Shown here: positions 8,006-16,153 of the stretch, piece after piece
Layout: every line of letters begins with the position of its first letter
Position numbering within the stretch: the stretch's first letter is position 1
Source: Rhodobacteraceae bacterium Alg231-30
GTDB lineage: Bacteria > Pseudomonadota > Alphaproteobacteria > Rhodobacterales > Rhodobacteraceae
NCBI GenBank assembly: GCA_900143615.1
Contig: FREU01000001.1
Span: 396,767-460,766, forward strand
Direction of reading: 5' to 3'
DNA: 64,000 nt
Made by a program: the position numbers and the translations under genes
The notes under the pieces: model-generated
What the model saw: only the letters and a program-made list of their open reading frames with translations
Told to the model about the DNA's origin: nothing
Database searches by the model: none

Positions 8006-8100
8006 TGTTATAACAGTCTATTATCTGCAATGTAACAGTAGGCATTTGAAAGTTGTCGTATCCATCTGGATTAGTTCTTATATCTACAATATAACAGTAG
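8006..8100. promoter_or_regulatory. Direct repeats between excisionase and integrase genes
   Basis: TATCTGCAATGTAACAGTAG (8022-8041) and TATCTACAATATAACAGTAG (8081-8100) match at 18 of 20 positions, with starts 59 bp apart. A third partial copy shares TAACAGT just to the left, overlapping the perfect palindrome TGTTATAACA (8006-8015). They lie 24-120 bp upstream of the integrase start. They are plausible binding sites for the excisionase-like protein, a repressor or the arm domain of the integrase. The promoters of both divergent genes should be here. Confidence 0.6.
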
Positions 8101-8124
8101 ACCTACAATGAGGCCCTGAATCCA

Positions 8125-9237
8125 ATGGCTTACGCCCAAAAGAAACATAGTAAGAAAAACGGCACATATTACTTGGCGGTCTGGCGAGTGAAGCAGCCGG
8201 ACGGCACGTGGAAGAAGAGGGCTGAGCGTTACAACGGTGACGGAGGCAAGCGGGGGGCGGAGAAGCACGCCACATTGCGGGAGGCGGAAGCCGCGAATCA
8301 CAAGCCCGAAGCCAACGCCAACCAAACTGTCGCTGACTTCCTCCTGAACGTCTGGCTCCCGCGCAACTCTGGTGGGCAATCTTACTCTACCAGATACAGT
8401 AAGGAGCGGATCGCAACCGCCGTGAGCGAGATCATAGGCACGAAGAAGTTGGGCGAGATAACTGCGCTGGATTTTGGGACGGTCAAGATTGAGCTTGAGG
8501 GGCGGGGGCTGGCCCCGTCAACGATCAACAACAATATGAAGCTGTTTAAACGGGCAATGAAAGACGCGCACGAGTGGCGTTTGATCCCCTCGGACAGCCG
8601 CCCGTGGGAAGGTGTTAAACCAATTAAGCAGCGGAAAGCCCCTCCGCGTGTCGTTACGCGCTCCGATGGCCTAGCCGCAGCCGACTACCTGCGGGACAAG
8701 AAGAACGACACCTACACAGCCGATCTCGTCACTGTCCTCGCCTATACGGGGTTGCGCCTATCCGAAGCTTTGGGGCTGCACTGGGAGGACATTGATTGGG
8801 ACGCCGGAACAATCCGCATATGGCGGATCACTGCCCGCACGAACGATCCCAAAAACCGGATACAAATCCAGTCCCAACCAAAAACCGCCGCCGGACACCG
8901 GACCTTGCCGATCACAAAGGCAGTCAGCGAGGTGTTAGAGCGCCGGCAGAAAGCCTCACGCAACCGCCTAGTGTTCCCTGATTCCAAAGGTCGGCCAGCC
9001 TATTCCTCCGCTGCGTCGAAGCCGATCAGCGCCGCATTTTCAACTTTAGGCATATCGGGCACCGCCCACGGTCTAAGACACGGTGCGATAACGCGGATGC
9101 TGGAGATGGGGGTGCCTCTTAACCAAGTTTCGAAGCTGGCGGGTCACGAAAGTTCCGACATAACGGCCAAAATCTATCTAGCTTGGGCCGACGACACCAC
9201 CGCGATCAACGCTATGCGGGAGGCAATGGAGGACTAG
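8125..9237 (+). CDS. Tyrosine recombinase (phage-type integrase)
   Basis: A 370-residue site-specific recombinase. The N-terminal 60 residues form an arm-type DNA-binding domain ('NGTYYLAVWRVKQPDG'), about 65-160 the SAM-like core-binding domain, and 185-365 the catalytic domain. All catalytic residues are visible: R211 in 'TGLRLSEA', K253, H315 and R318 in 'HGLRHG', H341 in 'GHESS' and the nucleophile Y351 in 'IYLAW'. It therefore looks active. It inserts and, with the excisionase-like protein, removes the element from the chromosome. It sits near the right edge of the element, pointing outward to the presumed attachment site. Confidence 0.93.
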   Translation: MAYAQKKHSKKNGTYYLAVWRVKQPDGTWKKRAERYNGDGGKRGAEKHATLREAEAANHKPEANANQTVADFLLNVWLPRNSGGQSYSTRYSKERIATAVSEIIGTKKLGEITALDFGTVKIELEGRGLAPSTINNNMKLFKRAMKDAHEWRLIPSDSRPWEGVKPIKQRKAPPRVVTRSDGLAAADYLRDKKNDTYTADLVTVLAYTGLRLSEALGLHWEDIDWDAGTIRIWRITARTNDPKNRIQIQSQPKTAAGHRTLPITKAVSEVLERRQKASRNRLVFPDSKGRPAYSSAASKPISAAFSTLGISGTAHGLRHGAITRMLEMGVPLNQVSKLAGHESSDITAKIYLAWADDTTAINAMREAMED

Positions 9238-9257
9238 GGTTGTATTCCGGTTGAATT

Positions 9258-9854
9258 GTGCGACTGCCGCGCTATCAATGGGTTATGTGGATGCAAGATT
9301 GGATAAAGGCACTTCAGCTGCCCAATAAGATCACAAGCGCTGTTCTTGGTGCTTGCGTAGTGCTGCTGTTGTTTGACGATTGGGGTGTCGTCGATTTGAA
9401 CAAGGTGAGCGAAGCAGCATGGACGATTGTAGTAATTGTTGCTGTTTTTTCGGCGTGCCTGTTTCTGATTTCGTTGCTTGCTCAGTATGGCCCCAAAGGT
9501 TTTCTGTTGGCGAAGATGAAGTGGGCAAGTAGGAGTGAGAAAGCCCACCAGAAATCAGTTTTGTCCGAACTGGATGCTTTGACTGACGATGAAATAAGCG
9601 TCGTGGCTGAGGCGGCTCTTGACAACCGGCGTAGGTTTGAAATGGCTAAGCACGATCAAGTGTGCTTTCAACTTTGCGATAAAGGTGTGTTAATTCATTC
9701 GACAAATTCCGCGATGCCAGTGAGGGGCTATCTATTTGAATTTCCATACTTTGTTTGGGAAGAACTCACGCGGCGCGGCGCTGAGTTTCTCGAAAAAGAC
9801 AAATTTCGGCGCTATGACCTTCGCGGTAAGAGAATTGGCCAGCGACTTCGCTGA
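9258..9854 (+). CDS. SieB-like superinfection exclusion membrane protein
   Basis: A protein of up to 198 residues with two transmembrane helices near the N-terminus (about 25-45 and 53-75) and a soluble C-terminal domain of about 120 residues, the layout of the SieB/superinfection exclusion protein B family. SieB-type proteins abort or block infection by other phages. The start is uncertain: GTG at 9258 or ATG at 9285 or 9291, none with a strong ribosome site. It starts 20 bases after the integrase stop and is probably cotranscribed with it, so it could be expressed in the integrated state as cargo. The family call rests on topology and general resemblance, not a catalytic motif. Confidence 0.6.
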   Translation: MRLPRYQWVMWMQDWIKALQLPNKITSAVLGACVVLLLFDDWGVVDLNKVSEAAWTIVVIVAVFSACLFLISLLAQYGPKGFLLAKMKWASRSEKAHQKSVLSELDALTDDEISVVAEAALDNRRRFEMAKHDQVCFQLCDKGVLIHSTNSAMPVRGYLFEFPYFVWEELTRRGAEFLEKDKFRRYDLRGKRIGQRLR

Positions 9855-10259
9855 CTTCGTTCAAGTACAGATTTTAGGTAGGCGTAGGTAGGCGGATGGG
9901 TAGGCTGATTAGGTCTAGTAGGCAGACTTTGATCTAAAAAATCAAATAAAATCAGTATATCGGACCCTCAATCTATTACGCGAAGAACTAATCTTCGCCG
10001 AAACACTGAATTTTGGAAAAACCCGCAGCTGTCGCGCTGTGGGTTTTTTCTTGTCTGAGGCTGTTGTTTTGATGGGGTGTGACTAAGCCAGCTCGTGCGT
10101 TACGCTGAACGTGCTGTTTTGCGCTTACGTCCTGTCGGGAATGCGGTGTTTGCCTGCCTTAGCGTGGCAGCAATGGCGCAAGTTTGCCCGATGATGATTT
10201 AGTTTCTTTCAAACCGTGACTGTGGGCGATAGAACGCAGGTCGAAGCAGGAGGTTTCTA
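9855..10259. other. Right boundary region of the element, no gene
   Basis: About 400 bases between the last element gene and hisC. It contains seven TAGG copies between 9875 and 9922 (GTAGGC-like units), a 7-bp hairpin GCGAAGA/TCTTCGC at 9980-9998, a terminator at 10019-10050 and the hisC leader. The right attachment site should be here, but its left partner lies outside the window, so the core cannot be defined. No tRNA or tRNA 3' fragment was recognised. Confidence 0.45.
10019..10050 (+). terminator. Rho-independent terminator
   Basis: Stem AAACCCGCAG/CTGTGGGTTT (10019-10028 with 10037-10046, one G-T pair) with an 8-base loop, followed by TTTC. It would end transcription entering from the left, either from the element or from the chromosomal gene that stood here before insertion. 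Confidence 0.75.
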
Positions 10260-11345
10260 ATGTCACGTATCGCGCCGCAGCCAGGTATTCTGGACATTGA
10301 ATTGTATGTTGGCGGTAAGTCCTCCGTTGAGGGGGTTTCCGATGTTGTGAAACTGTCCTCAAATGAAAACCCCTATGGCACATCGGATGTGGTTAAAGCC
10401 GCGCATGCAAAAACTGCGGTGAATTTGCATCGCTATCCCAAAACGGATCACGCCGATCTGCGTGCGGCCATAGCGGATGTGCATGGGCTGGATGCTGACC
10501 GTATCATTTGTGGCGTTGGGTCGGATGAGGTGCTGCAGTTTGTGGCACAGGCTTATGCCGGTGTTGGCGATGAGATTGTATATCCTGAGCACGGGTTTTC
10601 GATGTATCCGATTCTAGCGCGTATGGTGGGAGCAAAGCCGATCGCCGTGCCGGAGCGTGAGCGTACGGTTGATGTGGATGCGATCCTGGCGGCCTGTACC
10701 AAGAAAACCAAGATTGTGTTTTTGGCCAATCCGGCTAACCCCACCGGTACCATGATTGGGGGCAATGAGGTTGCGCGTCTTGCGGATGGGCTACCCAAAG
10801 GTGCGATTCTTGTGCACGACGGGGCCTACACAGAATATGTCGAAGGTTTCGACGGTGGCGCAGCCTTGGTTGAGGCGCGCGACAACGTGGTGATGACGCG
10901 CACCTTCTCCAAGGTTTACGGCCTTGGTGGTTTGCGCGTTGGTTGGGGCTATGCTCCCAAAGAGATCATTGATGTGCTGAACCGGATTAGGCAGCCGTTT
11001 AACCTAAGCCCGATCCAGATGTCGTTGGCAGAAGCGGCAGTCCGTGATCAGGCTTGGGTCAAGAAATGCCGGACTGAAAACACGAGGCTACGGGCTTGGT
11101 TGGCCGAAGCTCTGGCAGAGCTGGGCGTGCCTTCGGATACGTCGACTGCAAACTTTATTCTGGCGCGGTTTGTCGATCAGGATGAAGCGGAAGCCTGCGA
11201 TGACTATCTAAAAACGCAAGGCATTATTGTGCGTCGCACCACCGGATACGGGTTGCCAAATTGCCTGCGTATCACGGTGGGGGATGAGGCAGGATGCCGA
11301 CGCGTGGCGCATGCCATTGGTCAGTTTAAGGACGGCGCGAGATGA
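10260..11345 (+). CDS. hisC: Histidinol-phosphate aminotransferase
   Basis: A 361-residue class I/II PLP aminotransferase of the HisC type. It converts imidazole acetol-phosphate to histidinol phosphate, and in many bacteria also transaminates aromatic precursors. Visible features are 'SSNENPYG' near the N-terminus, 'ANPANPTG' (about 157-163), the PLP lysine K218 in 'TRTFSK', and 'RVGWGYAP' just after it. An AGGAGG ribosome site precedes the ATG. It overlaps the prephenate dehydrogenase gene by four bases, which suggests that the aromatic activity matters here and that the pair serves tyrosine/phenylalanine as well as histidine synthesis. Confidence 0.93.
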   Translation: MSRIAPQPGILDIELYVGGKSSVEGVSDVVKLSSNENPYGTSDVVKAAHAKTAVNLHRYPKTDHADLRAAIADVHGLDADRIICGVGSDEVLQFVAQAYAGVGDEIVYPEHGFSMYPILARMVGAKPIAVPERERTVDVDAILAACTKKTKIVFLANPANPTGTMIGGNEVARLADGLPKGAILVHDGAYTEYVEGFDGGAALVEARDNVVMTRTFSKVYGLGGLRVGWGYAPKEIIDVLNRIRQPFNLSPIQMSLAEAAVRDQAWVKKCRTENTRLRAWLAEALAELGVPSDTSTANFILARFVDQDEAEACDDYLKTQGIIVRRTTGYGLPNCLRITVGDEAGCRRVAHAIGQFKDGAR

Positions 11346-12265
11346 CGCAGGTCTATGACCGAATTGCGTTAATTGGGCTGGGGCTGATCGCTTCCTCTAT
11401 GTATTGGGCGATAAAGCGGGCCGGATTGGCGGGCGAAGTCACAGGCTATGCGCGCTCGGAAGGCACGCGGGACACGGCGCGCAACATCGGATTATGTGAT
11501 CGTGTCTGCGATACGGCGCGCGAGGCCGTAGAAGGTGCTGACCTTGTGGTGCTGTGCGTTCCCGTGGGCGCTATGGAGCAAGTGGCCCAAGATATCGCGC
11601 CGGTCTTAAAGGCGGGTGCGACAGTTTCTGATGTGGGATCTGTGAAGCGGTCGGTGATTTCCGCGGTGGCACCTCATTTGCCGGACAACGTACATTTTGT
11701 GCCAGCGCATCCATTGGCAGGCACCGAGCATTCCGGACCCGAGAGTGGCTTTGCCGAGCTCTACGACAACCGCTGGTGCATCATTGTGCCTGCGGGTGGC
11801 GACACTGATCCGGAAGCGGTGACGCGATTGCGCAGCTTGTGGGAGGGTATGGGCGCCAATGTGGATCAGATGGATGCCGATCACCACGATTTGGTGTTGG
11901 CCGTCACCAGCCACGCGCCCCATTTGATTGCTTATACGATGGTGGGCGTTGCAGATGATCTACGCCGGGTTACCGACAGCGAAGTGATTAAATATTCGGC
12001 TGCGGGATTTCGGGATTTCACGCGGATTGCTGCGAGTGATCCAACCATGTGGCGTGACGTTTTTTTGACCAACAAAGATGCCACGCTTGAGATCTTGGGT
12101 CGCTTTACCGAGGAGTTGTTCGCCCTGCAGCGTGCCATTCGAACCGGTGATGGCGATCATCTGTTTGATTATTTTACACATACCCGCGCCATTCGCCGTG
12201 GGATTATCGAAGCCGGGCAAGATACGGATGCGCCGGATTTTGGGCGCGGAGTGCCTAAGACGTGA
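11342..12265 (+). CDS. tyrC: Prephenate/arogenate dehydrogenase
   Basis: A 307-residue NAD(P)-dependent dehydrogenase of tyrosine synthesis. It oxidatively decarboxylates prephenate or arogenate. The N-terminal Rossmann motif is '[13 protein letters not shown]' (about 8-20). The family signature '[14 protein letters not shown]' lies at about 122-135. The C-terminal half is the helical dimerisation domain. It is a single-domain enzyme without a fused chorismate mutase or ACT domain. The ATG overlaps the hisC stop (ATGA), and its own stop overlaps the extensin GTG start, so all three are one operon. Whether prephenate or arogenate is preferred cannot be read from the sequence. Confidence 0.88.
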   Translation: MTQVYDRIALIGLGLIASSMYWAIKRAGLAGEVTGYARSEGTRDTARNIGLCDRVCDTAREAVEGADLVVLCVPVGAMEQVAQDIAPVLKAGATVSDVGSVKRSVISAVAPHLPDNVHFVPAHPLAGTEHSGPESGFAELYDNRWCIIVPAGGDTDPEAVTRLRSLWEGMGANVDQMDADHHDLVLAVTSHAPHLIAYTMVGVADDLRRVTDSEVIKYSAAGFRDFTRIAASDPTMWRDVFLTNKDATLEILGRFTEELFALQRAIRTGDGDHLFDYFTHTRAIRRGIIEAGQDTDAPDFGRGVPKT

Positions 12266-13194
12266 GGCGGATGGCCGCGATATCGGCCATTTTGATCCCG
12301 CTGCTTAGCTGCGGCAGCATCGTCCTTGCGCAGGCCCCTAAAACGTCGCTACGGCCAGTTGTGCGCGAACAGGTTTATCCGGTCGCCCTGCCGAGATTTG
12401 CTCCAGAAGAGTCGCTTCGCCCCTTAGAGCGGCCTGGTCGGCTGGCAACGAGTGCGTCTAAGCGCCCAGCAGCGGCGGCGGTTTCTGCTGCCGCGAAGCC
12501 AAAAGTCCAAAGTGCAAATGCCCCTGTGAAGAAGGCAGCGCCTTCAGAAGCGCCCAAGGGGGTGACTGTGAAGTCTGGCGAGCCATTGCCGGACAGTATG
12601 GTTGCGCGTGCAGAACCGGACGCGGGCACTGCACGAGGGAAAACCCAAAAGAAGCCGAGCAATAAACTTGGCAAAGTGTGCGGTAGTCGTGGATTGATCG
12701 GTCAGGAAGTTGCGCCGGTTGCCGGCAGTATAAAGGGCTGTGGGATCCGAGATGGCGCGATACGCCTTCATGAGGTGAGCGGTGTAAAACTCAGCACGCC
12801 GGCGACTATGACCTGTGGCACCGCCAAAGCCTTGCAGAATTGGGTCGGCAACGGTCTTGAGCGATCTGTCAAAAACTATGGTGGCGGAGTGGTCGAACTA
12901 AAAGTCGCGGCAGGCTATGCCTGTCGGACGCGCAACAACCGAGCGGGGGCCAAAATCTCGGAGCATGGTAAAGGGAATGCCATCGATATTTCGGGCTTCA
13001 CGCTGCAAAATGGCGAGACCATTTCGGTCCTGAATGATTGGGGTAAGGGTCGCAAAGGGCGCATCTTAAGACGCGCGCACGGAGAGGCCTGTGGCCCGTT
13101 TGGAACCGTTTTAGGCCCTAAGGCGGATCGCTACCATCAAGACCATTTCCATTTTGATATCGCGCGTCACAGAGGGGGCGCCTATTGCCGCTAG
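12262..13194 (+). CDS. Extensin-family periplasmic protein
   Basis: A 310-residue exported protein. Residues 1-23 form a signal peptide. A low-complexity Pro/Ala/Lys linker spans about 25-140. Residues about 143-310 match the extensin-like C-terminal domain (PF06904), with conserved cysteines, 'CRTRNN', 'SEHGKGNAIDISGF' and a terminal 'YHQDHFHFDIARH'. The His/Asp pattern resembles that of D-Ala-D-Ala metallopeptidase (VanY-like) folds, so a cell-wall role is plausible. The start is GTG overlapping the tyrC stop; an ATG at 12271 is an alternative. Confidence 0.85.
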   Translation: MRRMAAISAILIPLLSCGSIVLAQAPKTSLRPVVREQVYPVALPRFAPEESLRPLERPGRLATSASKRPAAAAVSAAAKPKVQSANAPVKKAAPSEAPKGVTVKSGEPLPDSMVARAEPDAGTARGKTQKKPSNKLGKVCGSRGLIGQEVAPVAGSIKGCGIRDGAIRLHEVSGVKLSTPATMTCGTAKALQNWVGNGLERSVKNYGGGVVELKVAAGYACRTRNNRAGAKISEHGKGNAIDISGFTLQNGETISVLNDWGKGRKGRILRRAHGEACGPFGTVLGPKADRYHQDHFHFDIARHRGGAYCR

Positions 13195-13204
13195 TTTTTA
13201 GTAG

Positions 13205-14203
13205 CTAGCGCAGGATGATCCGGGGTGCCGGACCCAATCGCAGCGGACCAACACGCAGCGCGCCGTCTTTGAAGCGAAGAGGAACCTCTAGCTCTTTGCC
13301 GTTTCCGCTGGCCCGCGCAAGAAGGGAAAGACCTTGCTCAATAGTGTCTACCAGGGCAGGTGAGACTTGACCGGAACTGCGGGCCACTTTGAGAATTTTA
13401 CGCCAGTTAACGGCGCGGATGGTGATTTTTCCTGTTGGAACGCCAGCAGCGTCGATACGTAGGTTGCCCGCGGCATTTAGCTTGAGTTCACCCCATTCGA
13501 CCGAGGCGAGTTTTATCGAGAGTTCAGTTGGTTGCGGCCGTTCCTGTTCAAGTGAAAGGCGATCCCAAGGGCGATCAAAGCTGGCTTGGATGTCGGCTTG
13601 GAAGGTGCTGAATGTGCCTGGAAGCGTGCCGTTTGAGGATAGACGGAATGTCGAAGGAGGCACGAGGTCTTCAGCGCGTAGTGCGATGCGATAGGTGGCC
13701 TCGACTTCGGGCACAGAATGCATGGCGAGATCAATGCCAGAAGCAGAGAGTTGCCAATTCGCAGTGGACGTCAGCTCAACGTCTTCTAGCGCAATATTTG
13801 CGCGATTAAGTTTCAGGTCTGCGCCGGGTTCAAGCACAAGTGAGGCACGCATGTCCGTTGTGTTCAGGCCGAGCTTTTCCGTGGGGACCGCGAGGGTCTG
13901 TTCAGGTGGCCAAATCGCGATGAGGTGATTTGGTTGATAGCTGAGCGAGAAGATTTGAAAAAAGGGCGCATCCCAGGCAACACCTGTTCTTGGATCTGCG
14001 AGGGTGAGGTTTGTGAAGGTGCTGTCGAACCGATTGGGGAACCCAAACACGGATAGATCGTCGTATTCAGCGACCCAACCCTCGGCGCGGCGCTCTTCAA
14101 ACCAAGCTTCATATCCCTTGGAGATGCCCAAAAAACCGATGCCCCAGTAGGCGGACCAGCCCAGTGCCAAGATAACAATCAGCATTGTGAGACGTTTCAT
14201 CAT
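13205..14203 (-). CDS. DUF2125 domain protein
   Basis: A 332-residue protein with an N-terminal hydrophobic helix (about 5-27) that acts as signal anchor, followed by a long beta-rich periplasmic region. The layout and phrases such as 'FGFPNRFD' near residue 55 are typical of DUF2125 proteins of alphaproteobacteria, whose function is unknown. It faces the extensin gene tail to tail with a 10-bp gap. Its fold resembles AsmA-like envelope proteins in general character, but I cannot assign a role. Confidence 0.8.
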   Translation of the reverse strand: MMKRLTMLIVILALGWSAYWGIGFLGISKGYEAWFEERRAEGWVAEYDDLSVFGFPNRFDSTFTNLTLADPRTGVAWDAPFFQIFSLSYQPNHLIAIWPPEQTLAVPTEKLGLNTTDMRASLVLEPGADLKLNRANIALEDVELTSTANWQLSASGIDLAMHSVPEVEATYRIALRAEDLVPPSTFRLSSNGTLPGTFSTFQADIQASFDRPWDRLSLEQERPQPTELSIKLASVEWGELKLNAAGNLRIDAAGVPTGKITIRAVNWRKILKVARSSGQVSPALVDTIEQGLSLLARASGNGKELEVPLRFKDGALRVGPLRLGPAPRIILR

Positions 14204-14286
14204 CGTTCGGCCCCTTTTCCCCTGTTCGGGTTTGGTGTTTAACGGCGCAAGCGCCCAAGCGCCAGAACAACTAGCTGAGGCAGATC

Positions 14287-14811
14287 ATGTGGGTATTCGG
14301 ATACGGTTCACTTTTGTGGAATCCGGGCTTTGAGTATGAAGAAAAACTGGTCGCGACGCTGCCCGGGTGGCACCGCAGTTTTTGTATGCGCTCTATTCAC
14401 CATCGTGGCACAGAGAAAGACCCTGGACTGGTGCTGGCGTTGGATGCGGCTGAGCAGGCCAATTGCCAAGGTTTGGCTTTGTCAGTGGCCTCACAGAATC
14501 AAGCCGCCACACTTGAGTATTTACGCGAGCGGGAGTTGATCAGTTCGGCTTACTTAGAAAAAACTCTGGGGATTGAGCTGTCTGACGGCCGTCGTGTTGA
14601 GGCGGTGACCTATGTGATTGATCCGCATCATGTGCAGTACTGTCATCTGGAAATGGAAGAGCAGGCGCAGATTATTGCCAAAGCCGTTGGCGGTCGTGGC
14701 CCCAATACAGAGTATCTGCACAATACTGCCAGCCATTTGGGCGAGTTGGGTATTGAGGATGCAGATTTGGATTGGCTGTCGGCGCGTGTACGAGAATTGA
14801 GCGCGACCTAG
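14287..14811 (+). CDS. ChaC-type gamma-glutamylcyclotransferase
   Basis: A 174-residue enzyme that degrades glutathione, releasing 5-oxoproline and Cys-Gly in the cytoplasm. The N-terminal 'MWVFGYGSLLWNPGF' carries the YGSL substrate-binding motif, and a glutamate in the later 'YLEKTLG' segment or nearby is the probable general base. Length fits the ChaC family. It stands alone, with divergent DUF2125 on the left and the TolQ-like gene about 95 bases to the right. It is often labelled a cation transport protein by old annotation, which the sequence does not support. Confidence 0.87.
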   Translation: MWVFGYGSLLWNPGFEYEEKLVATLPGWHRSFCMRSIHHRGTEKDPGLVLALDAAEQANCQGLALSVASQNQAATLEYLRERELISSAYLEKTLGIELSDGRRVEAVTYVIDPHHVQYCHLEMEEQAQIIAKAVGGRGPNTEYLHNTASHLGELGIEDADLDWLSARVRELSAT

Positions 14812-14905
14812 CCGCAACTGAAGACAAATCCGGATAAATCCTTGGCAGCGCAGGTTGTTGTTAGTAGGGTGCCTTTGGAAAAACAAGTGTCAGGAACCGT
14901 CCCAG

Positions 14906-16150
14906 ATGGACCAGCCGGACCGCAAAGTCGAGCCGCATTTTTCGCAACCGACCCGCCAGATTCTCTCGATGTTGATCGTCTTGGGGCTGACTGGGATGTT
15001 GGTGTATATCGCATTGCCCAGCGTGCTGCCGGTGTTCGTGGCGAACCTATACCTCAATGGCTTCATATTCTGTGTTTTCCTGATCGGCGTGTTGGCGTGT
15101 TTCTGGCAGGTCTTGTCGTTGATCAACTCGGTGCGTTGGATCGAAGGATTCGCAGGGCTGCGCGAGGGGCATGATGCGAATTCTCCTCCTTCTATTCTGG
15201 CCCCGCTTGCGTCGCTGTTGCGTGAAAGGGGATCGCATAGCCAAATTGGGGCGACCTCGGCACGTTCAATTCTGGATTCGGTGGCCACACGGATAGATGA
15301 AGGACGCGAAATCACCCGTTATTTGGTGAGTTTGCTGATTTTCCTAGGGCTGTTGGGAACGTTTTACGGATTGGCCACAACCATTCCAGCGCTTTTGGAA
15401 ACCATCAAGGGGCTTGAGCCACAAGAAGGTGAAGGCGGGGTCGAAGTTTTCTCGCGTCTGATTAAAGGCATGGAAGGTCAGCTCGACGGGATGGGTGTAG
15501 CCTTTGCGTCATCTCTGCTGGGCTTGGCTGGATCGCTGATTGTCGGATTGCTGGAACTGTTTTCCGGACATGGACAGAACCGTTTTTATCGCGAGTTGGA
15601 AGAATGGTTGAGCTCTATTACGCGGGTCGGGTTTTCTTCGGGTGAGGCGGAAAGTGGTGACACGCATGCCATCGCCGGAGCATTTGAGCATATGGCGCGT
15701 CGCCTTGAGGTGATGGAGCAGAGCATCGTTGCCGCTCTCACACAACGTGAACAGCCGGCCGAAGATGACTGGATGGCGCAATTGGCGGAAGCCATTCACC
15801 GCATGACCGATCGGATCGAAGCACAGGCGCCTGCGACGCAAGCCTTGCTGCGTGTGGCTGAAGGACAAGAGCGCCTTTTGCATCAACTCGAAGGACGGGA
15901 AGACGACGGCGGCGGTATTGATGCGGAGAGCCGCATGCGGCTGCGCTCAATTGATGTGCAAATGCTGCGCATTCTCGAAGAAATTTCTGCAGGCCGTCAG
16001 GAAAGTATGGCTGAGTTGCGCACGGATATGGCGGGGCTGCAACGGGTGATGCGCCAGATGGTGCGATCGCAAGCAGGGCCTGCGGATCGCGCAGGAAAAC
16101 CGAAACCCGGGCCACGACGTAACCCCGCCGACGGCGGGCAGGAGGGCTAA
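14906..16150 (+). CDS. MotA/TolQ/ExbB-type proton channel family protein
   Basis: A 414-residue inner-membrane protein. Two N-terminal membrane helices lie at about 20-75. A second pair ('YLVSLLIFLGLLGTFYGLATTIP' region, about 135-160, and 'GVAFASSLLGLAGSLIVGLLE', about 195-220) carries the MotA/TolQ/ExbB channel signature. A long cytoplasmic helical tail follows (about 240-395). I chose the ATG at 14906 over the upstream frame opening because an AGGA lies before it and the protein then starts just before the first helix. The OmpA-like gene begins four bases after its stop, so the two probably form a stator-like complex in which proton flow drives movement of a peptidoglycan-anchored partner. 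Substrate and role are unknown. Confidence 0.82.
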   Translation: MDQPDRKVEPHFSQPTRQILSMLIVLGLTGMLVYIALPSVLPVFVANLYLNGFIFCVFLIGVLACFWQVLSLINSVRWIEGFAGLREGHDANSPPSILAPLASLLRERGSHSQIGATSARSILDSVATRIDEGREITRYLVSLLIFLGLLGTFYGLATTIPALLETIKGLEPQEGEGGVEVFSRLIKGMEGQLDGMGVAFASSLLGLAGSLIVGLLELFSGHGQNRFYRELEEWLSSITRVGFSSGEAESGDTHAIAGAFEHMARRLEVMEQSIVAALTQREQPAEDDWMAQLAEAIHRMTDRIEAQAPATQALLRVAEGQERLLHQLEGREDDGGGIDAESRMRLRSIDVQMLRILEEISAGRQESMAELRTDMAGLQRVMRQMVRSQAGPADRAGKPKPGPRRNPADGGQEG

Positions 16151-16153
16151 TCC

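Noticed and set aside
9855..10018. tRNA or tRNA 3' fragment as integration target
   Set aside because: No T-arm consensus or CCA end could be found; the GCGAAGA/TCTTCGC hairpin does not have a T-loop.
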